Of a stretch of 64,000 bases of DNA, positions 17,021 through 24,928 are shown in pieces (the first letter of the stretch is position 1; every line of letters starts with the position of its first letter). Under the pieces are notes generated by a model that was not told where the DNA came from, did not search any database, and saw only the letters and a list, made by a program, of their open reading frames with translations. Both the position numbers and the translations under genes were made by a program. This stretch comes from CAXBID01 sp963815305 (GTDB lineage: Bacteria > Bacteroidota > Bacteroidia > Flavobacteriales > Flavobacteriaceae), in contig CAWFFW010000001.1 of the NCBI GenBank assembly GCA_963815305.1, forward strand, positions 1,488,001-1,552,000, read 5' to 3'.

Positions 17021-17560
17021 TTATTTTAAAAATTTTTTTACTTCTTTTTCTAATTCTTCGTAGGTAAATGATTGCTCAAAAAATGTTCGAAAATCGTTTT
17101 TATAAATTATGGTGGCTGGTATTGATCCTGACCAAGTTTTATCCACTTTTGGTATCCAAGTATTCATATCGGCATCATCCAAAGCAATTATTTTAGATTT
17201 TAATTGTCTATTTTTTATAAATGGCTTCAATTTAGATTCATACAAATGCGGGAAGTCTAAACTCACCAAAATCACTTGTACATTATTATTTTTATAGTGT
17301 TGATTTAATTTTTCAAAATAGGGCAATTCTTTTACACACGGTGCACACCAAGTAGCCCAAAAATTTATAACATAAACTGTATGATCTTTTTTATTCAAAA
17401 ATGTTTTAAATTCTTCAAAATTGTAAACCTCTAATTCATTATCCCTTCTTAAGGTATTATTAATTTCTTTTTCTTCTTTTTTTTGAATAGCTGTTTCTGT
17501 TTTTTTATTTCCGCAGCCAGTCATTATAAGAATCCCAGCAATTAAGAGTATTTGTTTCAT
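17021..17560 (-). CDS. TlpA-like thiol-disulfide oxidoreductase lipoprotein
   Basis: I chose the ATG at 17560 because it begins a clean lipoprotein signal (MKQILLIAGILIMTGC, Cys16). A TTG-type extension to 17620 would bury that signal behind 20 residues. The 179-residue protein has the TlpA/ResA thioredoxin fold with VINFWATWCAPCVKELPYF (CxxC at 72 and 75) and a cis-proline region WSGSIPATIIY. Anchored in the periplasm, it probably reduces or isomerises disulfides, for example during cytochrome c maturation. It precedes the redoxin gene by 5 bp and shares its terminator. Confidence 0.88.
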   Translation of the reverse strand: MKQILLIAGILIMTGCGNKKTETAIQKKEEKEINNTLRRDNELEVYNFEEFKTFLNKKDHTVYVINFWATWCAPCVKELPYFEKLNQHYKNNNVQVILVSLDFPHLYESKLKPFIKNRQLKSKIIALDDADMNTWIPKVDKTWSGSIPATIIYKNDFRTFFEQSFTYEELEKEVKKFLK

Positions 17561-17636
17561 AACTCTAAAAATAAATAATACTTCTTTGCTTATATTATAG
17601 TTTAACAAATTTTTATACAAAAAACAGATTAAAGTA

Positions 17637-17667
17637 TTGCGTAATTATATTTTCATTTCTATATTTG
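17637..17667 (+). promoter_or_regulatory. Promoter of the tryptophan operon
   Basis: TATATTTG (17660-17667) fits the TAnnTTTG -7 box and TTG at 17637-17639 stands 20 bases before it, the usual spacing of Bacteroidota sigma-A promoters. Transcription would begin near 17674, just upstream of the leader peptide. Confidence 0.65.
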
Positions 17668-17686
17668 AACCAGTTAAAAACTAAAA

Positions 17687-17734
17687 ATGAAATATATTTT
17701 AAATAATTCTTGGTGGTGGTGCTTTCGAAACTAA
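17687..17734 (+). CDS. trpL: Tryptophan operon leader peptide with three consecutive Trp codons
   Basis: A 15-codon ORF, MKYILNNSWWWCFRN, lies between the trp promoter and the attenuator. Three adjacent TGG codons (17711-17719) stand five codons before the stop. Just after the stop, TCGTGAA (17738-17744) can pair with TTCACGA (17793-17799) in the loop and stem of the terminator. A ribosome stalled at the Trp codons would leave this segment free and disrupt the terminator. A ribosome reaching the stop codon would cover it and allow termination. This is the logic of E. coli trpL, though the sequences differ. Confidence 0.85.
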   Translation: MKYILNNSWWWCFRN

Positions 17735-17779
17735 TCTTCGTGAAGTAAAATCCTAGTATATTTAAATTTAAAAATATTC

Positions 17780-17814
17780 AAAAGGCTTGTCATTCACGAC
17801 AAGCCTTTTTATTT
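17780..17814 (+). terminator. Attenuator terminator of the trp operon
   Basis: A 12-bp perfect stem (AAAAGGCTTGTC at 17780-17791, complement at 17798-17809) with a six-base loop and trailing Ts lies between the leader peptide and trpE, 40 bases before the trpE start. Its position in front of the operon, not behind a gene, marks it as an attenuator. Confidence 0.9.
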
Positions 17815-17853
17815 GTTCTGAAACGACATCAGAATAAAAATTAAAAATATAAA

Positions 17854-19260
17854 ATGAAAAAATTCAGTTTATTCACGCATCATAAAAGAATACTAACAGA
17901 TACCATTACACCTGTTACTGTGTATTACAAAATACGAGATAAATACCCCAACAGTATTTTACTAGAAAGTGGTGACTATCATAGAAGTCATAAAAATTTC
18001 TCATACATCTGTTTTAACCCTATAGCGACAATAAAGGTTGAAAATGAAGTAATTTCAGAAACGTTTCCTGATGGCAGTTCAACTTCTATAGACATAACAG
18101 AAAATGTAATTCTAGTTGATGAAATCCATAACTTCACGAAAAAATTCGATGTTACATCTGAAGATAATTTTAAGTTTATTAATAACGGGATTTTTGGGTA
18201 TACAGCTTACGATGCGGTAAGGTATTTTGAAGATATTAAAATTAGCAAAAAAGACAATTCTGTGGTGATCCCAGATATGTATTATGCGGTTTACAAAAAC
18301 ATCATAGCCATTAATCACTTTAAAAATGAAGCTTATATTTTTGCACATTGCTACGAAGACACTGAAAATAATATTGATGACATCGACAAACTAATAAACG
18401 TTCAAAATTTCGCATCTTATAAGTTCAGTTCAGAAGGTGATATTAAATCTAATTTAACTGATGACGAGTTTAGAGAACAAGTTGAAATAGCCAGAAAACA
18501 TTGCCAACGCGGAGATGTATTTCAACTGGTTTTATCCAGACGTTTTTCACAAGAATTTACAGGTGATGATTTTAATATCTACCGCGCTTTAAGAAGCATT
18601 AACCCCTCGCCATATCTATTCTATTTTGATTATGGGGATTTTAAAATATTTGGAAGTTCGCCAGAAGCGCAATTAATAGTAGATGATGGATTAGCTGAAA
18701 TACATCCAATTGCGGGTACCTTTAAGCGCACTGGAGATGAGCACAAAGATGAAATTCTAGCTGAAGAACTTAAAAATGACGATAAAGAAAATGCCGAACA
18801 TGTGATGCTGGTTGATTTGGCTAGAAATGATTTGAGCAGACACGGAAGCGGCGTAAAAGTGGTAACGTATCGAGAAGTTCAATTTTTCTCTCATGTTATT
18901 CATTTAGTGAGTAAAGTAACAGGGCAGAAACATAAAAAAACATCAACCATGCAAGTCGTGGCAGATACATTTCCTGCAGGAACATTAAGTGGAGCTCCAA
19001 AACACAGAGCGATGCAACTTATTGAAGATTACGAAAAAACTAGTCGTGGATATTACGGTGGCGCCATTGGGTTTATGGATTTTGAAGGAAACTTTAATCA
19101 CGCCATTATGATTCGTACCTTTTTAAGTAAAGATTACAAACTCAATTGGCAAGCAGGCGCTGGATTGGTTTCAAAATCAAATCAAGAAAACGAATTACAA
19201 GAAGTTTACAATAAGCTAGGAGCATTAACTAAAGCTATTAAATTAGCAGAAGATATTTAA
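17854..19260 (+). CDS. trpE: Anthranilate synthase component I
   Basis: A 468-residue chorismate-binding enzyme that with TrpG converts chorismate and glutamine to anthranilate. The catalytic core shows FQLVLSRRF, FGSSPEAQL, IHPIAGTFKRTGDEH, ENAEHVMLVDLARNDLSRHG and DTFPAGTLSGAPKHRAMQ, all diagnostic. The C-terminus has GYYGGAIGFMDFEGN and WQAGAGLVSKSN. It is the first enzyme of the trp operon and would be controlled by the leader upstream. trpG starts two bases after its stop. Confidence 0.97.
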   Translation: MKKFSLFTHHKRILTDTITPVTVYYKIRDKYPNSILLESGDYHRSHKNFSYICFNPIATIKVENEVISETFPDGSSTSIDITENVILVDEIHNFTKKFDVTSEDNFKFINNGIFGYTAYDAVRYFEDIKISKKDNSVVIPDMYYAVYKNIIAINHFKNEAYIFAHCYEDTENNIDDIDKLINVQNFASYKFSSEGDIKSNLTDDEFREQVEIARKHCQRGDVFQLVLSRRFSQEFTGDDFNIYRALRSINPSPYLFYFDYGDFKIFGSSPEAQLIVDDGLAEIHPIAGTFKRTGDEHKDEILAEELKNDDKENAEHVMLVDLARNDLSRHGSGVKVVTYREVQFFSHVIHLVSKVTGQKHKKTSTMQVVADTFPAGTLSGAPKHRAMQLIEDYEKTSRGYYGGAIGFMDFEGNFNHAIMIRTFLSKDYKLNWQAGAGLVSKSNQENELQEVYNKLGALTKAIKLAEDI

Positions 19261-19261
19261 G

Positions 19262-19828
19262 ATGAAGAAAGTATTAGTTATAGACAATTACGACAGTTTT
19301 ACATACAATCTTGTACATTATTTAGAAGATTTAAACTGCGATGTGACGGTGTTAAGAAACGATAAATTAGCTATAGAAGATGTTGAGTCTTTTGATAAAA
19401 TTGTATTATCTCCAGGCCCAGGAATTCCTGACGAAGCAGGTTTGTTGAAAGCTATTATTGAGAGGTATGCACCAACTAAAAGTATTTTAGGTGTTTGTTT
19501 GGGGCAACAAGCCATTGGTGAAGTTTTTGGTGGCTCACTAATTAATTTAAAAGACGTTTATCACGGTGTTGCGACTAATGTCACTTTAAGTGTCGATGAC
19601 GAATACATCTTTAAAGGTTTGGATAAAAATATTGAAGTAGGTCGCTATCATTCGTGGGTTGTCAATCCCAAATTACCAGATAGCTTAGAAGCTACATCTT
19701 TTGATACCAACGGCCAAGTCATGTCTTTAAGACATAAAATTTATGATGTAAGAGGCGTTCAATATCATCCAGAATCGGTTTTAACTCCAAACGGAAAAAA
19801 AATATTAGAGAATTGGATTAATCATTAG
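19262..19828 (+). CDS. trpG: Anthranilate synthase component II (glutamine amidotransferase)
   Basis: A 188-residue class I glutamine amidotransferase. The nucleophile Cys79 is in ILGVCLGQQAIGE, and His169 and Glu171 are in QYHPESVLT. VIDNYDSFTYNLVHYLE is the family's start. It feeds ammonia to TrpE. The gene starts two bases after trpE. Such subunits are sometimes shared with folate synthesis, but the operon position points to tryptophan. Confidence 0.97.
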   Translation: MKKVLVIDNYDSFTYNLVHYLEDLNCDVTVLRNDKLAIEDVESFDKIVLSPGPGIPDEAGLLKAIIERYAPTKSILGVCLGQQAIGEVFGGSLINLKDVYHGVATNVTLSVDDEYIFKGLDKNIEVGRYHSWVVNPKLPDSLEATSFDTNGQVMSLRHKIYDVRGVQYHPESVLTPNGKKILENWINH

Positions 19829-19913
19829 TTGATAGTTTTTAGTTATTGGCTATTAGTCATTTCGGAATTTATAAGCCAACAAGCAATAACCAGCATCCAA
19901 TAAGCAAAAGAAT

Positions 19914-20906
19914 ATGAAAAACATTTTAAACAGACTTATAAATCACGAAACCATCTCAACTGAGGAGGCAAAACAGGTTATTATTAATATATCAAACGAC
20001 ATATATAATCCTAGCCAAATCACTTGCTTCTTATCTGTTTACATGATGCGAAGTATCACCATTGAAGAATTAAAAGGTTTTAGAGATGCCCTTTTAGAAC
20101 TTTGTTTGTCTGTAAATTTAAGCGAATTTAATGCCATAGATATCGTTGGTACTGGTGGGGATGGTAAAAACACATTCAACATTTCTACACTATCCGCTTT
20201 TATTACAGCAGGTGCAGGCGTAAACGTTTCCAAACACGGAAATTATGGTGTGTCCTCAACATCTGGCTCTTCCAATGTTATGGAGCGTTTAGGTGTAAAA
20301 TTCTCTAATAATGAAGATTTTTTAAAACGCTGTTTAGACCAAGCAGGAATATGCATATTACACGCACCATTGTTTCATCCAGCCATGAAAAACGTGGCTC
20401 CTATTCGGAGAGAGTTGGGGGTTAAGACCTTTTTTAACATGTTGGGTCCTTTGGTTAACCCTTCATTCCCGAAAAATCATCTTCTTGGTGTTTTTAGTTT
20501 AGAGATTTTACGCCTATATAGCTTTTTACATCAAAACTCGGGTCATAATTACAACATTGTTTATGCTTTAGATGGCTACGATGAAATTTCATTAACTGGA
20601 AAAGCAAAAATTATTTCTAATCATACTGAAAAGTTATTTTCACCTGAAGATTTAGGATTAAACAAAATTAAACAAGAGTCAATTTTTGGAGGAAATACCG
20701 CTGAAGATGCAGCAAAAATTTTTACTAATATTATTAGTGTAAAAGGAACCGAATCACAAAATAATGTCGTTTGCGCTAATGCAGGACTAGCCATTGCTAC
20801 TTCAAAACAAATATCACATAAAGAAGGTTTTGAAATAGCAAAAGAATCTTTGTTTTCTTGTAAAGCAAAAATGAGTTTAGATAAATTGATTGAGCTAAGT
20901 AAATAA
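19914..20906 (+). CDS. trpD: Anthranilate phosphoribosyltransferase
   Basis: A 330-residue enzyme that joins anthranilate to PRPP. The signatures DIVGTGGDGKNTFNIST (PRPP-binding GTGGD), VSKHGNYGVSSTSGSSNVMERLG and HPAMKNVAPIRRELGVKTFFNMLGP are intact (given here as separate family motifs). It follows trpG by 85 bp of low-complexity sequence that looks like a decayed repeat (TTAGTTATTGGCTATTAG). Downstream a 14-copy heptamer repeat separates it from trpC. Confidence 0.96.
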   Translation: MKNILNRLINHETISTEEAKQVIINISNDIYNPSQITCFLSVYMMRSITIEELKGFRDALLELCLSVNLSEFNAIDIVGTGGDGKNTFNISTLSAFITAGAGVNVSKHGNYGVSSTSGSSNVMERLGVKFSNNEDFLKRCLDQAGICILHAPLFHPAMKNVAPIRRELGVKTFFNMLGPLVNPSFPKNHLLGVFSLEILRLYSFLHQNSGHNYNIVYALDGYDEISLTGKAKIISNHTEKLFSPEDLGLNKIKQESIFGGNTAEDAAKIFTNIISVKGTESQNNVVCANAGLAIATSKQISHKEGFEIAKESLFSCKAKMSLDKLIELSK

Positions 20907-20944
20907 AAAAGTCGCAGTAGGCAGTATCCAGTTAGCAGTAATGC

Positions 20945-21042
20945 GTTAGAAGTTAGAAGTTAGAAGTTAGAAGTTAGAAGTTAGAAGTTAGAAGTTAGAA
21001 GTTAGAAGTTAGAAGTTAGAAGTTAGAAGTTAGAAGTTAGAA
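20945..21042 (+). repeat. Perfect tandem repeat, 14 copies of GTTAGAA
   Basis: Fourteen uninterrupted identical 7-bp units fill 98 bases between trpD and trpC. Just before it, GTTAGCA looks like a variant unit. There is no coding sequence across it. The perfect copies suggest recent slippage, so copy number may vary between strains. Confidence 0.97.
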
Positions 21043-21059
21043 AGATTAAAATATAAATT

Positions 21060-21281
21060 AGGAATAAAAAAAAGATAACAGAAAACCTAGCCCTAAATCA
21101 ATTCGAAGAATTGAATGCCAAGGCGCAGAATAGATAAAGAAAAGCTCCGAGAACAGGAGAACAAAGTTCGACGCGGAGTTTTCAAATCGGTTTTCAGTTT
21201 TTACTGAAAAATTCCTCGGTTTGGTCTTGATTTTTTGGTTCGTTTTGTATCAAGACAAAATGAACATAAATAAATATAAAA
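21060..21281 (+). repeat. Structured intergenic element between trpD and trpC
   Basis: About 200 bases without a gene but with several inverted repeats: CAATTC-GAA-GAATTG near 21102; TTTTCAGT (21191-21198) with ACTGAAAA (21203-21210); TCTTGAT (21225-21231) with ATCAAGA (21249-21255), and GTTCGTTTTGT with ACAAAATGAAC around it. Elements of this look are scattered in flavobacterial genomes by my recollection. It could be a decayed mobile element or an RNA structure in the trp mRNA. Confidence 0.5.
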
Positions 21282-22067
21282 ATGAATATTTTAGATAAAA
21301 TAGTAGCAGATAAACGTAAAGAAGTTGAACTTCGCAAAAGCTTAATTCCTGTTAGTCAATTAGAACAATCCATTTTATTTAAAAGGACTACTGTTTCACT
21401 TGCTCAAAATTTACGAAACAGCAAATCAGGAATTATTGCTGAACACAAAAGACGTTCGCCATCTAAATCTGTAATTAATAATTCACTTAACGTTCAAGAT
21501 GTAGCAAAAGGTTATGAAAATGCAGGTGTATGTGGAATGTCTGTTTTAACAGACGGGAAATATTTTGGAGGTTCATTAGATGATTTATTAACTGCACGGG
21601 CAAGTTGCAACCTGCCCTTATTGCGAAAGGAATTCATAATTGATGAATACCAAATAATAGAGGGTAAAGCTTATGGTGCTGATGTTATTTTATTAATTGC
21701 AGCGATATTAACTAGGAATGAAATAAAACAATTCTCAGAGTTTGCAAAAAGTATAAATCTAGACGTGCTTTTAGAGGTTCATAACGAAGAAGAGTTACAT
21801 AAATCTATTATGCCGAGTTTAGATATGATAGGTGTAAATAACAGAAATTTAAAAACGTTTGATGTTAGTTTAAACACCAGTAAAAATTTAAGTGACTTAA
21901 TTCCAAATGAATTCCTTAAAGTTTCTGAAAGTGGCATTAGCAATATTGAAGCCATAAAAGAATTACAACCTTATGGTTATCGAGGATTTTTAATAGGAGA
22001 AAACTTTATGAAAACAGTCAATCCAGGAGCAAGCGCAACCCAATTTATTAAAACTTTAGAAAGATGA
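21282..22067 (+). CDS. trpC: Indole-3-glycerol phosphate synthase
   Basis: A 261-residue TIM-barrel enzyme. It starts NILDKIVADKRKEVELRK, then GIIAEHKRRSPSKSVIN (catalytic Lys), LLRKEFIIDEYQIIE (catalytic Lys and Glu), IGVNNRNLKTFDV and SESGISN. Its TGA overlaps the ATG of the next gene (ATGA at 22064-22067), so trpC and the fused trpF-trpB are translationally coupled. Confidence 0.97.
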   Translation: MNILDKIVADKRKEVELRKSLIPVSQLEQSILFKRTTVSLAQNLRNSKSGIIAEHKRRSPSKSVINNSLNVQDVAKGYENAGVCGMSVLTDGKYFGGSLDDLLTARASCNLPLLRKEFIIDEYQIIEGKAYGADVILLIAAILTRNEIKQFSEFAKSINLDVLLEVHNEEELHKSIMPSLDMIGVNNRNLKTFDVSLNTSKNLSDLIPNEFLKVSESGISNIEAIKELQPYGYRGFLIGENFMKTVNPGASATQFIKTLER

Positions 22068-23896
22068 AATTAAAGATTTGCGGCATGAAATTTCAAGATA
22101 ATATAGAGCAAGTTGCTAAATTGCAACCTGATTATCTTGGTTTTATATTTTATAAAAAATCCTCACGAAACTTTAAGGCTCAAAGTATCGCTGGAATATC
22201 AAAATCTATCAAAAAAACAGGCGTTTTTGTTGATGAAGGTATAAGTGAAGTCATAAAAAAAGTGAATGAATTCAATTTACAAGCAATTCAATTACATGGC
22301 GATGAATCACCTTATTACTGCAGCATACTTCGTACAACCAAGTTATTTTCTGAATCAGAACCTATTGAAATCATTAAAGTGTTTTCAATTAAAGACAATT
22401 TTAATTTTGATGTTTTAAAATCTTATGAAGACGTCTGCGATTATTTTCTATTCGACACCAAAGGGAAATTACCCGGAGGAAATGGCTACACCTTCGACTG
22501 GAATGTTTTAAATAATTACCCATCAACAAAACCGTTTTTTTTAAGCGGTGGTATTGGGTTGGACCAAGTTAAAGCCATTAAAAAATTTAAAGAAAGTAAA
22601 GCATCAAAATATTGCTATGCGTTAGATGTAAATAGTAAATTTGAAATAGAACCAGGATTAAAAAATATGGCCATTTTAAAAGAATTTATTAATAAATTGA
22701 GTAATAATACCATGCAGAATTATAATGTAAACGAAAAAGGTTATTATGGGGAATTTGGTGGTGCATTTATTCCAGAAATGCTATACCCTAATGTAGAAGA
22801 GTTGCGCCAAAATTATTTGAAAATAATGGCCGAACCTGATTTTCAGAATGAGTTTAATCAACTTTTAAAAGATTATGTAGGTCGCCCTTCTCCACTCTAT
22901 TTAGCAAAACGCCTTTCTGAAAAATATAACACTAAAATTTATTTAAAACGAGAAGATCTCAACCATACTGGTGCGCATAAAATAAATAACACCATTGGTC
23001 AAATTTTAATGGCGCAACGTTTAGGCAAAAAAAGAATTATTGCAGAAACTGGCGCAGGCCAACATGGTGTGGCAACTGCGACAGTTTGTGCTTTAAAGGG
23101 ATTGGAATGTATCGTTTATATGGGTGAGATTGATATTGCACGTCAAGCACCCAACGTAGCCCGTATGAAAATGCTTGGTGCTAAAGTAGTACCTGCTTTA
23201 TCAGGAAGTAGAACCTTAAAAGATGCTACAAATGAAGCCATACGAGATTGGATAAACAACCCGGTAGACACCCATTACATTATTGGTTCTGCCATTGGCC
23301 CTCATCCCTATCCAGATATGGTAACACGGTTTCAATCTATCGTTTCAGAAGAAATAAAATGGCAGTTGAAAGAACAGGAGGGTCGCGAAAACCCAGATTA
23401 TGTTGTAGCTTGTATTGGCGGTGGTAGTAATGCCGCGGGAACCTATTACCATTATTTACACGAGCCTGATGTTGGCATTATAGCTGTTGAAGCTGCTGGC
23501 TTGGGTATTGATTCTGGCGAAAGTGCTGCAACCTCTGTTTTAGGAAAGGAAGGTATTATTCACGGTTGTAAAACCCTTTTAATGCAAACTAAGGACGGGC
23601 AAATAACAGAGCCTTACTCTATATCAGCAGGATTAGATTACCCTGGAGTTGGGCCTATGCATGCCCATTTAGCCAAAACAGGGCGTGCAGAATTTATATC
23701 GATTACTGATAGTGATGCTATGGATGCTGGCTTAGAACTTTCAAAACTCGAAGGTATTATTCCTGCCATCGAAACATCTCATGCGTTGGCCATTTTTAAG
23801 TATAAGAAATTTAAACCAAACGATATTATTGTATTAAATTTATCTGGTCGTGGTGATAAAGATTTACAGAACTATATTGAATATTTTAACATTTAA
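22064..23896 (+). CDS. trpFB: Fused phosphoribosylanthranilate isomerase - tryptophan synthase beta chain
   Basis: One uninterrupted frame of 610 codons. Residues 1-216 are TrpF (MKLKICGMKF with Cys6; LFDTKGKLPGGNG; FLSGGIGLDQV). Residues 217-610 are a complete 394-residue TrpB (YGEFGGAFIPEML; EDLNHTGAHKINNT with the PLP lysine at 306; GSAIGPHPYPDMV; GGGSNAAG). The junction is short (EFINKLSNNTMQ), and the Met codon at 22712-22714 is where a separate TrpB would start. Both other frames contain stop codons across the junction, as would remain if one indel or a lost stop joined two genes. TrpB may also be made from its own start. Confidence 0.93.
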   Translation: MKLKICGMKFQDNIEQVAKLQPDYLGFIFYKKSSRNFKAQSIAGISKSIKKTGVFVDEGISEVIKKVNEFNLQAIQLHGDESPYYCSILRTTKLFSESEPIEIIKVFSIKDNFNFDVLKSYEDVCDYFLFDTKGKLPGGNGYTFDWNVLNNYPSTKPFFLSGGIGLDQVKAIKKFKESKASKYCYALDVNSKFEIEPGLKNMAILKEFINKLSNNTMQNYNVNEKGYYGEFGGAFIPEMLYPNVEELRQNYLKIMAEPDFQNEFNQLLKDYVGRPSPLYLAKRLSEKYNTKIYLKREDLNHTGAHKINNTIGQILMAQRLGKKRIIAETGAGQHGVATATVCALKGLECIVYMGEIDIARQAPNVARMKMLGAKVVPALSGSRTLKDATNEAIRDWINNPVDTHYIIGSAIGPHPYPDMVTRFQSIVSEEIKWQLKEQEGRENPDYVVACIGGGSNAAGTYYHYLHEPDVGIIAVEAAGLGIDSGESAATSVLGKEGIIHGCKTLLMQTKDGQITEPYSISAGLDYPGVGPMHAHLAKTGRAEFISITDSDAMDAGLELSKLEGIIPAIETSHALAIFKYKKFKPNDIIVLNLSGRGDKDLQNYIEYFNI

Positions 23897-23903
23897 AATT
23901 AGA

Positions 23904-23980
23904 GCGTTACCTCACGGGTCGGGCTTTCACTACTCGCTCTCGAAAAGAGGAGCTCAAACAAACCGTTCAATCCCTAACGC
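23904..23980 (+). repeat. Dispersed intergenic repeat, copy B
   Basis: This block between trpB and trpA reads GAGCGTTACC, GGGTCGGGCTTT and CAATCCCTAACGC in order, matching copy A at 12344-12424 on the other strand. The middle differs. Ends GCGTTA/TAACGC are inverted. Confidence 0.75.
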
Positions 23981-23985
23981 AAATA

Positions 23986-24016
23986 GACCTCACAGATTTT
24001 AAAAACCTGTGAGGTC
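23986..24016 (+). other. Hairpin between trpB and trpA
   Basis: GACCTCACAG (23986-23995) pairs perfectly with CTGTGAGGTC (24007-24016). There is no T run directly after it, so it is probably not a terminator. It ends 16 bases before the trpA start and could shield or separate the mRNA segments. Confidence 0.6.
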
Positions 24017-24031
24017 TTAAAAACAAAAAAA

Positions 24032-24799
24032 ATGAACAGAATAAATCAAAAATTAAAAGAAGATAAAAAACTTCTATCTATATACTTTACAGCAGGGTAT
24101 CCAAATATAAATGACACGGTTTCCATTATTCAAGATTTAGAAAAAAATGGTGTTGACATGATTGAAATTGGCTTGCCTTTTAGTGACCCATTAGCCGATG
24201 GTCCTACCATTCAAGATAGCTCTACAAAAGCTCTAAAAAATGGCATGACTACCGAGGTGCTTTTTAATCAATTAAAAGAGATCCGTAAATCCGTTAAAAT
24301 TCCATTAATTATTATGGGCTATTTTAACCCAATGCTGCAATATGGTGTTGAAGCCTTTTGTAAAAAATGCAGTGAGATTGGTATTGATGGTTTAATAATT
24401 CCAGATTTACCCGTAGATGTTTACCACGAAGAATATCAATCAATATTTAAAAAACACGGACTTATAAATGTGTTTTTAATTACACCACAAACTTCTGTTG
24501 AACGCATAAACTTTATCGATTCGGTTTCAAACGGATTTATTTATATGGTAAGTAGCGCAAGTGTTACAGGAAGTAGCTCTGGTTTTGGCGACACCCAAAC
24601 AGACTATTTTAAGCGCATTGCCAATATGAATCTTAAAAACCCACAGGTCATTGGTTTTGGAATTTCTGACAATAAAACATTTACGCAGGCTACAAATTAT
24701 GCTAAAGGTGCTATTATAGGTAGTGCTTTTATAAAACATGTTACTAAAAATGGCGTGAACTCAATAGAAAAATTTATTCATCTAATATTAAAAAATTAA
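24032..24799 (+). CDS. trpA: Tryptophan synthase alpha chain
   Basis: A 255-residue TIM barrel that cleaves indole-glycerol phosphate. MIEIGLPFSDPLADGPTIQ holds the catalytic Glu and the phosphate loop, DGLIIPDLPVD the catalytic Asp region, and YMVSSASVTGSSSG and VIGFGISDNKTF the phosphate site. It is the last gene of the trp operon, separated from trpB by 135 bp that contain a repeat and a hairpin, and is followed by a terminator. Confidence 0.97.
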   Translation: MNRINQKLKEDKKLLSIYFTAGYPNINDTVSIIQDLEKNGVDMIEIGLPFSDPLADGPTIQDSSTKALKNGMTTEVLFNQLKEIRKSVKIPLIIMGYFNPMLQYGVEAFCKKCSEIGIDGLIIPDLPVDVYHEEYQSIFKKHGLINVFLITPQTSVERINFIDSVSNGFIYMVSSASVTGSSSGFGDTQTDYFKRIANMNLKNPQVIGFGISDNKTFTQATNYAKGAIIGSAFIKHVTKNGVNSIEKFIHLILKN

Positions 24800-24800
24800 A

Positions 24801-24838
24801 AAAGGATTATACACTTATTGGTATAATCCTTTAAATTT
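24801..24838 (+). terminator. Terminator of the trp operon
   Basis: AAAGGATTATAC (24801-24812) pairs perfectly with 24821-24832; the loop is eight bases and T-rich sequence follows. It begins two bases after the trpA stop. Confidence 0.85.
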
Positions 24839-24928
24839 ATAGTTTAAGTAATAGGATTATTTTACCACGGAGATGCCAAATACGGAAATGAATCCAAAAA
24901 CTCTTTATCATTAGCATCTACATTATCG

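Noticed and set aside
20945..21042. CRISPR array
   Set aside because: The repeat unit is only 7 bp and copies are directly adjacent, with no spacers and no cas genes nearby.
23986..24016. Terminator splitting trpA from the trp operon
   Set aside because: The stem is good but no T run follows; it is kept as a hairpin only.
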